A stretch of 64,000 bases of DNA from JAJDTT01 sp022827025 (GTDB lineage: Bacteria; Acidobacteriota; UBA6911; RPQK01; JAJDTT01), in contig OZ241897.1 in NCBI GenBank assembly GCA_965203535.1, positions 1,054,001 to 1,118,000 on the forward strand, in the 5' to 3' direction. The translations under genes and the position numbers were made by a program. The notes beneath the pieces are model-generated. The model worked only from the letters and a program-made list of their open reading frames with translations, was not told where the DNA came from and searched no databases. Positions 1 through 8,345 of the stretch are shown here, piece by piece. Each line of letters starts with the position of its first letter. The first letter of the stretch is position 1.

Positions 1-1
1 T

Positions 2-1687
2 GTGTTACACGCACTAGCATTGACACACCATGCTATCGAGACCGGGGATCTGGACATACACGGAACTCGGATCGGGGGAGAATCCATCGATCTCGGTGGG
101 TTTCGACAATACGTGCACAGGCGAGAGCGCGACCGAGAAGTCGAGCTTCGATTCGAACTTGATCCCCGACGGCTTTCCGGGCGGATGGCGGAACTCCTTC
201 GCTCGGCACGCCAGACGACCGTTGAGTTGTCCATCGGGGAAAGGATAGCACGCGGTAAACGGCGACTGGACCCAGACCGTGGCAGCCGTATACGAGTGGG
301 ACGCTTAGCGGTGGATGTAAACGGCACACCACTGCTCTCCATGAGCGCGAGAGAAGGCGGGATCCTGCGACTAGACCGGCTCGACCATGGTCACCCAATC
401 TTCCGCGAGCTTTTGCGACGGATTTTAGTTCTGGCGACTACTACTCAGCACATCCGGCAAGAAGACTTCGTGACCCTCGCTAAGGAGATTGATGCGCTAG
501 TCCCTAACATTATCGCCGAGAGCAGCCGACTCTTCCCTCGGATCGAGGAAGAAGTTGATAAACAGAAGTCTGAAAGAGAAAGTTGGGATGCCTTAGTGCC
601 AATCAGACGTGGACACCGCCAAGAGGATATTGCAAGCGCGGCCCGGCTTGTCGTGCCGAGGATGTTGCGTGACATAGTGGGCGGCCTTGGATCGGCAATT
701 GAGGACGCAATTAAGCGACTCAGGTATCTAGGTCCGCTACGATCTTACCCGCCCCGACACTTGGCATTCTCCCAACATCACGATCCCAACTGGTTTGCTG
801 GTGGTGGCTACGCCTGGGACGTCGTTCGAAGAAATGAGGATGTTCGCCGCCGAGTGAATACATGGCTCGGCGATCCTGAGCGTCTGCAGACTCCCTACGA
901 GCTTGTGGTACGGGAACTTATCCCCTCTAATCTAGTCGCGGCGGAACTGCCGTTGCGGCTCAGCAAAGAGTTTCACGACCTGCTCGTGTTGGTCCTTGCC
1001 GATCTGGCCGAGGGTGAGTTGCCCGAGGTTCAATTGCTAGCGGAGGATTTTGCGGATCGACTTGAACTCGCGCGGAACGACGATGCACCGCATAGCGAGT
1101 ATACCGAGATTACTGACCTCGGACCATTCCCGGAAATTCAGGAATTGGTAGCGTCCAGGATTGATACAGACAACCTCTCTAGACGTTGGTCGCAGAAGTT
1201 GGTCGAGTCCCAGCAAGAGTCACTTCGGGACCTTTTGCTGATCGACCAACGGACCAATATTGCTGTAAGCCACCGTGATGTCGGAATCGGCGTCAGCCAA
1301 GTTCTCCCGGTCCTAGTTGCGGCGTATGCGTCAAAGAACAACCTTTTGGCGATTGAGCAACCCGAGATACATCTACACCCCGCGCTCCAAGCTGAGTTGG
1401 GCGATGTCTTCCTTGGATCGGCGCTTGGTGCAAACGGAAACACATTCCTCATCGAGACCCATAGCGAGCACCTCATTTTGCGTATCCTGCGCCGAATCCG
1501 GGAAACCACGGACGGCGAACTTCCTGAGGGCGTTCCAACGGTCCGGCCGGAACAGGTCGCCGTACTTTACGTACAACCCAGAAGCCGCGGCGTCGAAATA
1601 CTTCCTATCCCGATAACGCCTGATGGCGAATTCGATCGTGCGTGGCCCAACGGCTTTTTCGCCGAGCGTGCAGAGGAACTCTTCTAA
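2..1687 (+). CDS. AAA ATPase (DUF3696/OLD-like), 5' end outside window
   Basis: The frame is open from the first bases, so the gene begins upstream and the Walker A loop is not visible. The remaining protein starts in the helix that follows Walker A in DUF3696-type predicted ATPases, then shows the family element ESIDLGGFRQYVH. Near the C terminus AIEQPEIHLHPAL is Walker B with the His-rich extension, and FLIETHSEHLILR is the switch-histidine motif. Such ATPases couple ATP hydrolysis to control of a partner effector and are frequent in defence loci. The stop lies 3 bases before the next ATG, so it is cotranscribed with the PLD-like gene. The exact system is not recognised. Confidence 0.85.
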   Translation: MLHALALTHHAIETGDLDIHGTRIGGESIDLGGFRQYVHRRERDREVELRFELDPRRLSGRMAELLRSARQTTVELSIGERIARGKRRLDPDRGSRIRVGRLAVDVNGTPLLSMSAREGGILRLDRLDHGHPIFRELLRRILVLATTTQHIRQEDFVTLAKEIDALVPNIIAESSRLFPRIEEEVDKQKSERESWDALVPIRRGHRQEDIASAARLVVPRMLRDIVGGLGSAIEDAIKRLRYLGPLRSYPPRHLAFSQHHDPNWFAGGGYAWDVVRRNEDVRRRVNTWLGDPERLQTPYELVVRELIPSNLVAAELPLRLSKEFHDLLVLVLADLAEGELPEVQLLAEDFADRLELARNDDAPHSEYTEITDLGPFPEIQELVASRIDTDNLSRRWSQKLVESQQESLRDLLLIDQRTNIAVSHRDVGIGVSQVLPVLVAAYASKNNLLAIEQPEIHLHPALQAELGDVFLGSALGANGNTFLIETHSEHLILRILRRIRETTDGELPEGVPTVRPEQVAVLYVQPRSRGVEILPIPITPDGEFDRAWPNGFFAERAEELF

Positions 1688-1690
1688 AGA

Positions 1691-2632
1691 ATGATTTACG
1701 AATACGCCCTTGAACCTGAACTCGTAGCGACCTGGACCGACCGGACGAACTCTCGCTACTTCGTGGAAAGTTTCGAGCTGGGTCGAGGAAGAATCGTTTC
1801 GCGTTATCCAAAACGCTGGAAATACCTCGTGTGGAGGGCCTTCGATGGCACCGATGTATTCGCTCAGAAGCGCCTTGTAGAACTGCTGAATTGCCTTTCT
1901 GAACAAATGGTACGTCGGAGCAACATCGATTGGCAGACTTCTCCGACTAATTGGCTTGAGAACGCAGAGCGTGAACATCTAAGACGACCATTTCATGCAA
2001 TTCTTGCCCGCGCCAATCCTCGGGAGAATGCGAATGTATTGACTATGGCCGATATCTTCGACAGCGCCTCATCGTGGACGGTGAGCCGCGGGCGCTTTGT
2101 CGCCAGGAATCATGAAGAAATGGCAAGTGTCGTGGCTCCGGTGCTGCGGTGCAGTTCAATCGTGATCTTCATAGACCCATATTTTCATCCCGACCGGCAA
2201 CGTTATCGACGCCCGTTCGAGACGTTTCTAGAACGAACGGTTCACCTGCGTCCCTGCGAAGAGCCAACCCGCGTCGAGGTACACACGGTAACCAATTACG
2301 ATTGGACCGAGGACTATTTTCGAGGAATGTGCGAAACAAGGCTTCCCCAATGTATACCAGAGGGAATGCGAGTCCTAGTGCGGCAGCTTAGTCAGAAACC
2401 ACAGGGAGAAAAACTCCATAATCGCTATATCCTTACTGATCTGGGCGGCGTCGCCTTTGGGACCGGGCTCGACGAAGGCGTTGCTGGAGAGACTGATGAT
2501 GTTACTCTGATGGATCATGAACAGTACGATAAACGCTGGTCTCAATATGGCGGAGACCCACCAGTGAGCTTCAATCAAGATCGTGCTCCCTTCGAGGTAG
2601 TTGGAACAAGACAATTTCTCCAGCGATCATAA
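1691..2632 (+). CDS. PLD-like (HKD-type) protein, likely effector of the ATPase
   Basis: A 313-residue protein with no signal peptide or membrane segment. The middle part SIVIFIDPYFHP resembles the beta-strand and Asp/Pro turn that opens PLD-like domains. Further on LHNRYILTDLGG followed by FGTGLDEG is an HxK(x4)D-like motif with Lys replaced by Arg, in the setting usual for PLD-fold nucleases and phosphodiesterases. Only one such half-motif is visible, so activity would need dimerisation, or the protein is a non-catalytic relative. It begins 3 bases after the ATPase stop. An ATPase plus nuclease-fold partner is a common two-gene defence architecture. Domain call moderate, role inferred. Confidence 0.7.
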   Translation: MIYEYALEPELVATWTDRTNSRYFVESFELGRGRIVSRYPKRWKYLVWRAFDGTDVFAQKRLVELLNCLSEQMVRRSNIDWQTSPTNWLENAEREHLRRPFHAILARANPRENANVLTMADIFDSASSWTVSRGRFVARNHEEMASVVAPVLRCSSIVIFIDPYFHPDRQRYRRPFETFLERTVHLRPCEEPTRVEVHTVTNYDWTEDYFRGMCETRLPQCIPEGMRVLVRQLSQKPQGEKLHNRYILTDLGGVAFGTGLDEGVAGETDDVTLMDHEQYDKRWSQYGGDPPVSFNQDRAPFEVVGTRQFLQRS

Positions 2633-2892
2633 GGGATTGCGTCAACGGTTAGCATATGTGTTGTCTCAGTATGGACCCGACAGCGCGCTGGTCGCGAATG
2701 TCCCAACATGCGGCTCCCGTTGTCCCAAGTCAGATTCTCAAAATCTTCGGGCACGGAGCAAACCCTTGTCCGGGTTGTGGCTGGGTTGAGCAGTGTCCCA
2801 CACTGAGAGGAATGGTCAAAGGGAGTAAGGAGACATCGAAATATCTATCGTGATTTTGGGCAGCCCAGCGACGACATCGTCGGGCAGACTCC

Positions 2893-3039
2893 ATGGCCGA
2901 GTTTTACGATCCAAGGAGATCATATTGGCAATTCGTCCCACCAGATCCAGTGCCACGAGCCGTAGGATTTGGCTGCGGCGGAGTGTTCCCTCCGCACCCA
3001 ACCGACCCGGTGCGTGGCAAGATCTTAAGCTGTCCGTGA
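2893..3039 (+). CDS. Possible 48-aa protein coupled to next gene
   Basis: ATG at 2893 opens a 48-codon frame beginning MAEFYDPRRSYWQFVPP and ending at TGA 3037-3039. That stop overlaps a GTG (3036-3038) which starts the next gene, giving the GTGA arrangement used for translational coupling at several other places in this window. The peptide is rich in Pro, Gly and aromatic residues, has two Cys, and matches no family I know. No good Shine-Dalgarno sequence is visible. The alternative is that it is the true N terminus of the nuclease-like protein separated by a frameshift. The 260 bases before it (2633-2892) hold only doubtful short frames. Confidence 0.35.
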   Translation: MAEFYDPRRSYWQFVPPDPVPRAVGFGCGGVFPPHPTDPVRGKILSCP

Positions 3040-4115
3040 TCGGGAATGCCGCAGCCCGCGAAACTTTTGTCACTGCGACATCTCACATGGCAGCGATGTG
3101 GACCGACCTGTTTCGGAGCATGATCGCTCAGGGTCCCGAATTGCGATGGCGTGGCAACGGCCCCGGCATTGGGCGCGATGCACGAATAGCTTTTTCCGGT
3201 TTATTCGGGCGTTACATGGCCCGAGCATACTTGACCGAGTATGAAGGCGTCCGCGTCCTCGTCCCTCTGGATGTGGCGAAGCGTCAACTCGAAGGAACGG
3301 ACTATGTCATCAAAAAGAATCCTCCAAGCCGAGGGCATGAGGCGGACTGGATTGGCATTGACAACCAAGGGTTGGTGATCGTTGAAGCCAAGGGCACTTT
3401 CAACGATGGAATCAAACCGTGGCATGATCGTTATTCTCAGCCTCCGATTCTACAAACTGCCATCGAACAAGCGGAAAGGACGGCAGTCTTCGATAGCCGC
3501 CGCGGTCGGAAGCTACGAGCCAAGCGCTGGGCCATCGCATCGCGGTGGGGAACCGAAGATAACGGTCGGGAACCGACTCTTCTGGCTTGGGACTCGGAGG
3601 AAGAAGAACTGAGCGACGCCGATTTTCGGACGATAGCGAATATTCTCCTTCTCACTGACACGAACAGTCTCATGAGGGAACTAGGCCATTCAGGAGCTGA
3701 GAATATGCTTGGAGATGAAGCACCGTCCGAACGTGCTCCCAGATCTCTTCGTATTCGCGTCGGCGACCGCAATCTTGAGCCAGGCTTTGCCGCATTAGTG
3801 GGTCCTTTCGGCGTGCATCCCCTGCGTCGTGCGAACGACCTTATGCGAATGTCTCTAGCTCGAGATCTGAACCTGAATATTGCAGTGGCATCACTATCCA
3901 GCCGATATGTTATGGCCGTGACGAGCGAGGAATTTTGGCGTGAAGGAGGGGAGGCTGGCGTTCCTCCAGCTGTTAATACGTCGCACGACAAGACTAGCCA
4001 ACGGCGAGCTTGGTATGCGGGAGAAGAATCTACCGATAAACGATTCTCAAATCGCGCCGGCTTGACCCTTGTGTGGCCCGAAGCCGGCGAGGATGTCCTC
4101 CTGCAAAATGAGTAG
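3036..4115 (+). CDS. PD-(D/E)XK nuclease-like protein
   Basis: About 359 residues from GTG 3036. The frame is open further upstream to 2850, but that extension is Arg/Ser-rich and looks like an out-of-frame reading, so I prefer the GTG overlapping the preceding TGA. Around residue 110 EADWIGIDNQGLVIVEAKGTF carries the D...ExK signature of the PD-(D/E)XK nuclease core, preceded by a region rich in basic and aromatic residues. No membrane segments. It follows the ATPase/PLD pair on the same strand after about 400 bases, in DNA of the same lower GC content, so it may be a third component of that cluster. Nuclease fold inferred from the motif only. Confidence 0.6.
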   Translation: MIGNAAARETFVTATSHMAAMWTDLFRSMIAQGPELRWRGNGPGIGRDARIAFSGLFGRYMARAYLTEYEGVRVLVPLDVAKRQLEGTDYVIKKNPPSRGHEADWIGIDNQGLVIVEAKGTFNDGIKPWHDRYSQPPILQTAIEQAERTAVFDSRRGRKLRAKRWAIASRWGTEDNGREPTLLAWDSEEEELSDADFRTIANILLLTDTNSLMRELGHSGAENMLGDEAPSERAPRSLRIRVGDRNLEPGFAALVGPFGVHPLRRANDLMRMSLARDLNLNIAVASLSSRYVMAVTSEEFWREGGEAGVPPAVNTSHDKTSQRRAWYAGEESTDKRFSNRAGLTLVWPEAGEDVLLQNE

Positions 4116-4216
4116 TGCATTTGTGGCGATTTCTCATGACGGCTACAATCCCTCCGTAAAGACGGGGAGAAATAATTTATCCCTTTCGTCGTTCCGGTAA
4201 GAGCAAAGATACTAAC

Positions 4217-5083
4217 TTGGTCGAACGTCAGTTCACGGAAAAATTTATCGCCTTCTTCGATGTGCTTGGATGAAAATCTCATGTTCGTGATTCCGATGCG
4301 GGGCGCGGTCTGTCGCTCGGAGAGCTTTGCGAAATCACGGACATGCTAGGCAAGTCCGCAGAACGCCAACATTTCGAAAAGTACGGTCCCACTACCTGTC
4401 CCCAGGCACCCCGCATTAGGAAGAACCTGGACTTTCGCATCACTCAAGTTTCTGACAGCGTGTTGATCTCAGCCGATATCTCGCCTGCAGGTCTCATCAA
4501 TCTTGTTCGCCATTGTTGGAGTGCCTGTGGAGGATTGCTGTCGAAGGGAATCATGTGTCGCGGCTACATTAAACGCGGCCGAATTTACCACACATCCGAA
4601 TATCAAATAGGCGTTGGTATTAACGATGTAGTCAAGCAAGAAAAACAGGTTTCCATTTTCAGAAAATCCGATGACGAGGGTGGGACCCCATTTATCGAGA
4701 TTGATATAGATGTTGTCCAATACGTTATGCGTCAGCCCGATGAATGTGTGAAAAAGATGTTTTCCCGCTTTGTCGAGACGGATAATGATCTTACTGCCAT
4801 TTTCCCATTCAAGGGATTTCTCAATTACGATTCCGGCGATCCCGAAAAGGATAGTGCGTCGCTCAACGTCGTTCGAGGCTGGATACACAAGATGAAGGAA
4901 CATGTGCAACGCCGCATCGATTTGTCGAACGAATCCGCGCGTCGAAAGGGTAATCCGTATGGGCGGATGCTCGAAGCCCAACTCGCCGCCTGTGACCGTA
5001 GGGAAGAGATGATCAACATTTCGATGCAGCCATTCCCTGCGGATCGATACACAGCCGAATACTATCCCGGGCTAAGAAATTGA
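4217..5083 (+). pseudogene. Cyclase-like conserved protein broken by one in-frame TGA
   Basis: Reading from TTG 4217 gives FTEKFIAFFDVLG, then TGA at 4271-4273, then in the same frame a long open stretch to 5083. The family, a set of proteins with a degenerate class III nucleotide-cyclase-like ferredoxin fold, normally has FxDVLG followed by Phe or Trp, later SDSVxIS and RGxIxxGxIYH; here those appear as FFDVLG, SDSVLIS and RGYIKRGRIYH. The stop sits exactly where the aromatic residue is expected, and TGG to TGA is a single change. Translation could restart at ATG 4343, but that product would lack the first core strand. Either a nonsense mutant or a sequencing error. Confidence 0.6.
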
Positions 5084-5123
5084 TGCCATAAGCGAGAAGG
5101 AACGACGACGAGAGTACGCGAAG

Positions 5124-5324
5124 ATGCTGACCGCCTTCGAGTCGAACAACTGGCCCGTTTCCAGTCCGCAGAAGTTCGAACCTTGGAGTTTCACCCGGCA
5201 GGTTGATCAGCTGGTAGAAATAGACTGGGAGAAGCAGACTTTCCCTTTCTCGGGCTGCCGTGCTTATGTGCTCTCCGAAGACCTTGACAATTCAAGCGGT
5301 CACCGAATCGATCATCGGCTTTAG
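5124..5324 (+). CDS. Doubtful 66-aa frame
   Basis: A short frame from ATG 5124 in the 315-base gap between the cyclase-like gene and higA. It matches nothing I recognise, has no convincing ribosome site, and does not resemble a HigB toxin, which would be expected just upstream of higA. Otherwise the gap 5084-5398 shows no gene. Listed for completeness. Confidence 0.15.
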   Translation: MLTAFESNNWPVSSPQKFEPWSFTRQVDQLVEIDWEKQTFPFSGCRAYVLSEDLDNSSGHRIDHRL

Positions 5325-5398
5325 ATAGCCAAACTGGAAGCCTGATCCCACGGATTTGGAGAATTTGGCCTATCATTTGAAGCAGGAGGAAGTGAGAC

Positions 5399-5725
5399 AT
5401 GTTGAAGCGTGTCGTTCATCCCGGTGAGATTCTGAAAGACGAACTTTCCGAGATTGGTGTGACGCCTACGTCGTTCGCTCGCCAGATTAACGTGCCGCCC
5501 AATCGAATCAGTCAGATCATCTCTGGCAAGCGTTCGGTGACCGGTGACACCGCCCTACGTTTCGGACACTGGTTTGGAGTCGATCCGCAATTCTGGCTTA
5601 ACCTCCAGACCCAATTCGATCTCGCCGTCACTGACCAACGTATCGGGGCGGTCGTACGTGAATTGCCGGTCGCCCCAGCGACGCACTCACAGCCGCCCGG
5701 AACTGCGAGTGAAGAACGCTCCTGA
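5399..5725 (+). CDS. higA: HigA-family antitoxin, orphan
   Basis: 108 residues with an Xre-type helix-turn-helix. The start VHPGEILKDELSEIGV and the segment NRISQIISGKRSVTGDTALR followed by WFGVDPQFWLNLQ are the hallmark motifs of the HigA addiction-module antidote family. A strong ribosome site (AGGAGGAAG) precedes ATG 5399. HigA proteins bind and neutralise the mRNA-cleaving HigB toxin and repress their own operon. HigB is usually encoded directly upstream, but the preceding 300 bases contain no HigB-like frame, so this is an orphan or the toxin has been lost. The C-terminal 25 residues are Pro/Ser-rich and not typical of the family. Confidence 0.88.
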   Translation: MLKRVVHPGEILKDELSEIGVTPTSFARQINVPPNRISQIISGKRSVTGDTALRFGHWFGVDPQFWLNLQTQFDLAVTDQRIGAVVRELPVAPATHSQPPGTASEERS

Positions 5726-5973
5726 CCGAATACCTGCAACACGTCCACGGGTCCGGGGGGTTCGCGTCGTCGATCCTTTCGCGTCGCCGGATCAGATGCC
5801 GGAAGAGATCCTGCGAGCCCTGACGTCGTGAGAGATTTTTCTCCACCAACCTGCAATATGGCCCCACAACCCAGTTTCGGCGCTCGCGAATGGCTGCCAT
5901 GGCAGGAGAGTGCACCCGGCCTGGTGACAGTCCAGTCGATCGCTCGACGGTCAAACTTCGAGGCAGCCTCGCT

Positions 5974-6015
5974 TGAAACTTTCAATCAGCCGTGGCTGAA
6001 ACTTTCAATCAGCCG
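5974..6015 (+). repeat. 19-bp tandem direct repeat, 23-bp period
   Basis: The 19-base sequence TGAAACTTTCAATCAGCCG occurs at 5974-5992 and again at 5997-6015, directly before the start of the truncated ATPase gene. It may be a small duplication or a regulatory site; nothing more can be said from sequence. Confidence 0.8.
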
Positions 6016-6345
6016 ATGGTCGAGCCTCGGTTCTATCCACGTTACACCGAGCGATCGCTGACCGAAGCGCTAGAGGATTCGCCCGTGGTCCTGATCCAGG
6101 GCCCGCGCCAGTGCGGTAAGACGACGTTCGCCCAGATGGTGTGTGCTCCAAAGCATCTGCCATGGCCACGCAACGTTGCGACTTGGCACCACCGGCCGGC
6201 GAGCACTTTGGCCCCCGGACGCCGAGACTATGCGTACGTCAACTTCAACGACGACGATGTACGCGCCGGCGCCCAGGCCGACCCGATGGGCTTTCAATGC
6301 GAGCAAACTGGCCGCGCCCTTCCAACTCACTCGACCCACCCGTAG
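6016..6345 (+). pseudogene. Truncated DUF4143/AAA_14-type ATPase
   Basis: From ATG 6016 the protein begins with a FYPRYTERSLTEALEDSP leader, then VVLIQGPRQCGKTTFAQ, the Walker A loop of the AAA_14/DUF4143 family, and YAYVNFNDDDVRAGAQADP, the strand just before its Walker B. Full proteins are about 400 residues; here the frame diverges and stops at about residue 110, before Walker B and the whole DUF4143 domain. It is therefore a 5' remnant. Complete family members are often carried next to toxin-antitoxin genes, which fits the neighbouring orphan higA. A GTG at 5992 in the same frame is a possible earlier start. Confidence 0.75.
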
Positions 6346-6406
6346 ACTGAGATCTTGACCCGGGATTGCGCGAAAGCGGCGAGGTGGAGGACGGGCGTCA
6401 GCACGC

Positions 6407-6751
6407 ATGAAAAAGCGAAGAAATCTTGCAACCCTGCGCGGAAGGGTTGAAGAGGCCGAGGCTGACGCCGTCCGTGCCGTCGCGCATTTCGAACTGGCGG
6501 TCTTCCACGACAACAATGGTCGAGAAGCGGAAGCCGTCCCCCATTACGAAGCCGCGATCCGTCTGGGTCTCGACGAAAAGAGGAATGCGAAAGCCCTGGC
6601 TTGGCTGGCCAGCAGCCTCCACAAGACCGGTCGCGCGCAGGACGCCCTCGGGAGATTGGCGCAGGCCCGCGCTGTGGCCCGGGACGCGCCCCTTCGCCGA
6701 TTTCTGATCGGCCTCGAACGTCGGATCAGAAAGTCCATGCCCACGAATTGA
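6407..6751 (+). CDS. Small tetratricopeptide-repeat protein
   Basis: 114 residues, soluble, all-helical. FHDNNGREAEAVPHYEAAIRLGL followed by AKALAWLASSLHKTGRAQDAL shows two TPR helical pairs of the TPR_5-like small protein family, whose members are usually 110-160 residues. These are scaffolds without catalysis, and the partner is unknown. It stands alone between the truncated ATPase and a lipoprotein gene, all on the plus strand but with gaps of 60-75 bases. The Arg/Lys-rich N terminus (MKKRRN) and the regular TPR pattern support the start. Confidence 0.7.
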   Translation: MKKRRNLATLRGRVEEAEADAVRAVAHFELAVFHDNNGREAEAVPHYEAAIRLGLDEKRNAKALAWLASSLHKTGRAQDALGRLAQARAVARDAPLRRFLIGLERRIRKSMPTN

Positions 6752-6826
6752 ACGTCCGGCGTTCCGTCTGCAACTTCGATGCCCGGCCGTAGTAGACTGG
6801 ACCCTCAAGTGACGAGGGCCTGAAGC

Positions 6827-8269
6827 ATGCGACACCTTCGGAAGTTGCTGATTCTGTGTGGCCTGCTGGCGCCTTTAGCCTGCACGTCCCCACCGGAAGT
6901 CCGGGAACCGCTCGACGTGGGAAGCCGGCGGCAGTTGCTGCTGGACGACTCGTGGTTCGACCACAGCGAGTGCGTGGAGCTGACCCTGCACCGGCCCGTT
7001 CCCCGTGAGACCGTGATTCAGTGCGACCGTCCCTGGGAGGGGAAGAGCCTCCACTACACGTCCGTTTTGGAGGACGGCGGCCGTTTTCGCATGTGGTACC
7101 GGGTCTCCATTGGGGATCCTCGCGTCGACGCTCCCGAGGACACGGTGCTGACCTGCTACGCCGAGAGCCGGGACGGGATCGTCTGGGACAAACCGGACCT
7201 GGGGCGCTTTGAGTTTGAAGGGTCCACCCAGAACAACATCCTGGGGCCGCCGGAGGACTTCACCAACATCAGCGTGCTGCTGGACTCGAACCAGGAAGAG
7301 GGGAGCAAGACCCGCTACAAGATGATCTCCCGGGTCAACGGGATCTCCGGATACGTCTCCGCCGACGGGATCGCCTGGGAGCCGGTTGCCACGAACCCCC
7401 TGTTGTCCAACGGCCCCTTCGACAGCCACAACACCCTGCTTTGGGACGACGAACGGGAGCGCTACGTCATCTACCTCCGGGGGGTCGACCCCTCGGTGCC
7501 CGGGCCGTTCAAGGGGGGCCGCCGCGCTATCCGCCGGTCCGAGTCCCCCGACTTCCTCTACTGGACCGAACCGAAGCTGGTCTTCACCGCCGACGGGCAG
7601 GATCCTTCCGATTTCAACCTCTACACCAACGCCGCGGTCAAGTATTCCCGGGCCGCTTCCGCCTTCTTCATGTTTCCCATGATCCTGTATACCGACCGGT
7701 CCTATCCGGGCGCGCCGTACCCGGGCCTTTCCGACGTGCGCTTCGCTTACAGCCGGGACGGCATCCAATGGGAGAGAAACTACCGGGAGCCCTTCCTCAC
7801 CCCGGGGCCGGACGAGCGCAACTGGCTCGACCGCAATCCCATCGTGGGACAGGGCGTGATCCGGACCGGGCCCGGAGAGCTCTCCCTCTACTACTCCGAT
7901 CTCTTCCGGGAACGGGCGAGCCGGATCCGCCGCTGCACCCTGCGCACCGACGGCTTCGTCTCGGTGGACGGGCCTTACGAAGGCTGGGGAGAATTCACCA
8001 CTCGCCCCCTGGTCTTCCAGGGCAAGGAACTGGAGCTGAACTATAAGACCAGCGGCGGAGGCGCCATACAGGTGGAGATCCGGAACGAGCAGGGTGAGGC
8101 GTGGGACGGATTCCAATTGGAAGACTGTCCTCCCCTGGTCGGCGACCGCATCGACGGCGTGGTGCAATGGAAGTCCGGCGCCGACCTCTCCAGCCTGGCC
8201 GGCAACCCCGTCCGGTTGCGGGTCCGCCTGAGGGACGCGGGAATCTATGCGTTTCGATTTCGTCCCTGA
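6827..8269 (+). CDS. Lipoprotein with GH32/GH43-like five-bladed beta-propeller
   Basis: 480 residues. MRHLRKLLILCGLLAPLAC is a signal peptide ending at a lipobox-like Cys19, so the protein is probably anchored in the outer membrane or periplasm. The body has the repeated pattern of GH32/43-type propellers: LLDDSWF, RMWYR, then AESRDGIVWDKP, SADGIAWEP, YSRDGIQWERN, each a blade-closing 'xxSxDGixWe' element. Such proteins occur next to sugar-acid enzymes and are thought to bind or cleave plant-type glycans. Catalytic acids cannot be assigned. The next gene, an enolase-superfamily dehydratase, starts 76 bases downstream with its own AGGAG site, which suggests a joint role in carbohydrate breakdown. 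Confidence 0.7.
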   Translation: MRHLRKLLILCGLLAPLACTSPPEVREPLDVGSRRQLLLDDSWFDHSECVELTLHRPVPRETVIQCDRPWEGKSLHYTSVLEDGGRFRMWYRVSIGDPRVDAPEDTVLTCYAESRDGIVWDKPDLGRFEFEGSTQNNILGPPEDFTNISVLLDSNQEEGSKTRYKMISRVNGISGYVSADGIAWEPVATNPLLSNGPFDSHNTLLWDDERERYVIYLRGVDPSVPGPFKGGRRAIRRSESPDFLYWTEPKLVFTADGQDPSDFNLYTNAAVKYSRAASAFFMFPMILYTDRSYPGAPYPGLSDVRFAYSRDGIQWERNYREPFLTPGPDERNWLDRNPIVGQGVIRTGPGELSLYYSDLFRERASRIRRCTLRTDGFVSVDGPYEGWGEFTTRPLVFQGKELELNYKTSGGGAIQVEIRNEQGEAWDGFQLEDCPPLVGDRIDGVVQWKSGADLSSLAGNPVRLRVRLRDAGIYAFRFRP

Positions 8270-8345
8270 CCGTCTCCCGGGGGCATCACTCGAGCCGTTT
8301 GCCGCCCGTTCCGGACCGGCATTGCAACCAACCAGGAGTTGAGCC

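Noticed and set aside
2850..3035. Earlier GTG start for the nuclease-like protein
   Set aside because: The added residues are Arg/Ser-rich and look out of frame, while the GTG at 3036 fits the coupling pattern. A frameshift remains possible.
5084..5398. HigB toxin upstream of higA
   Set aside because: None of the frames shows the RelE-fold HigB motifs; the 66-aa frame does not match.
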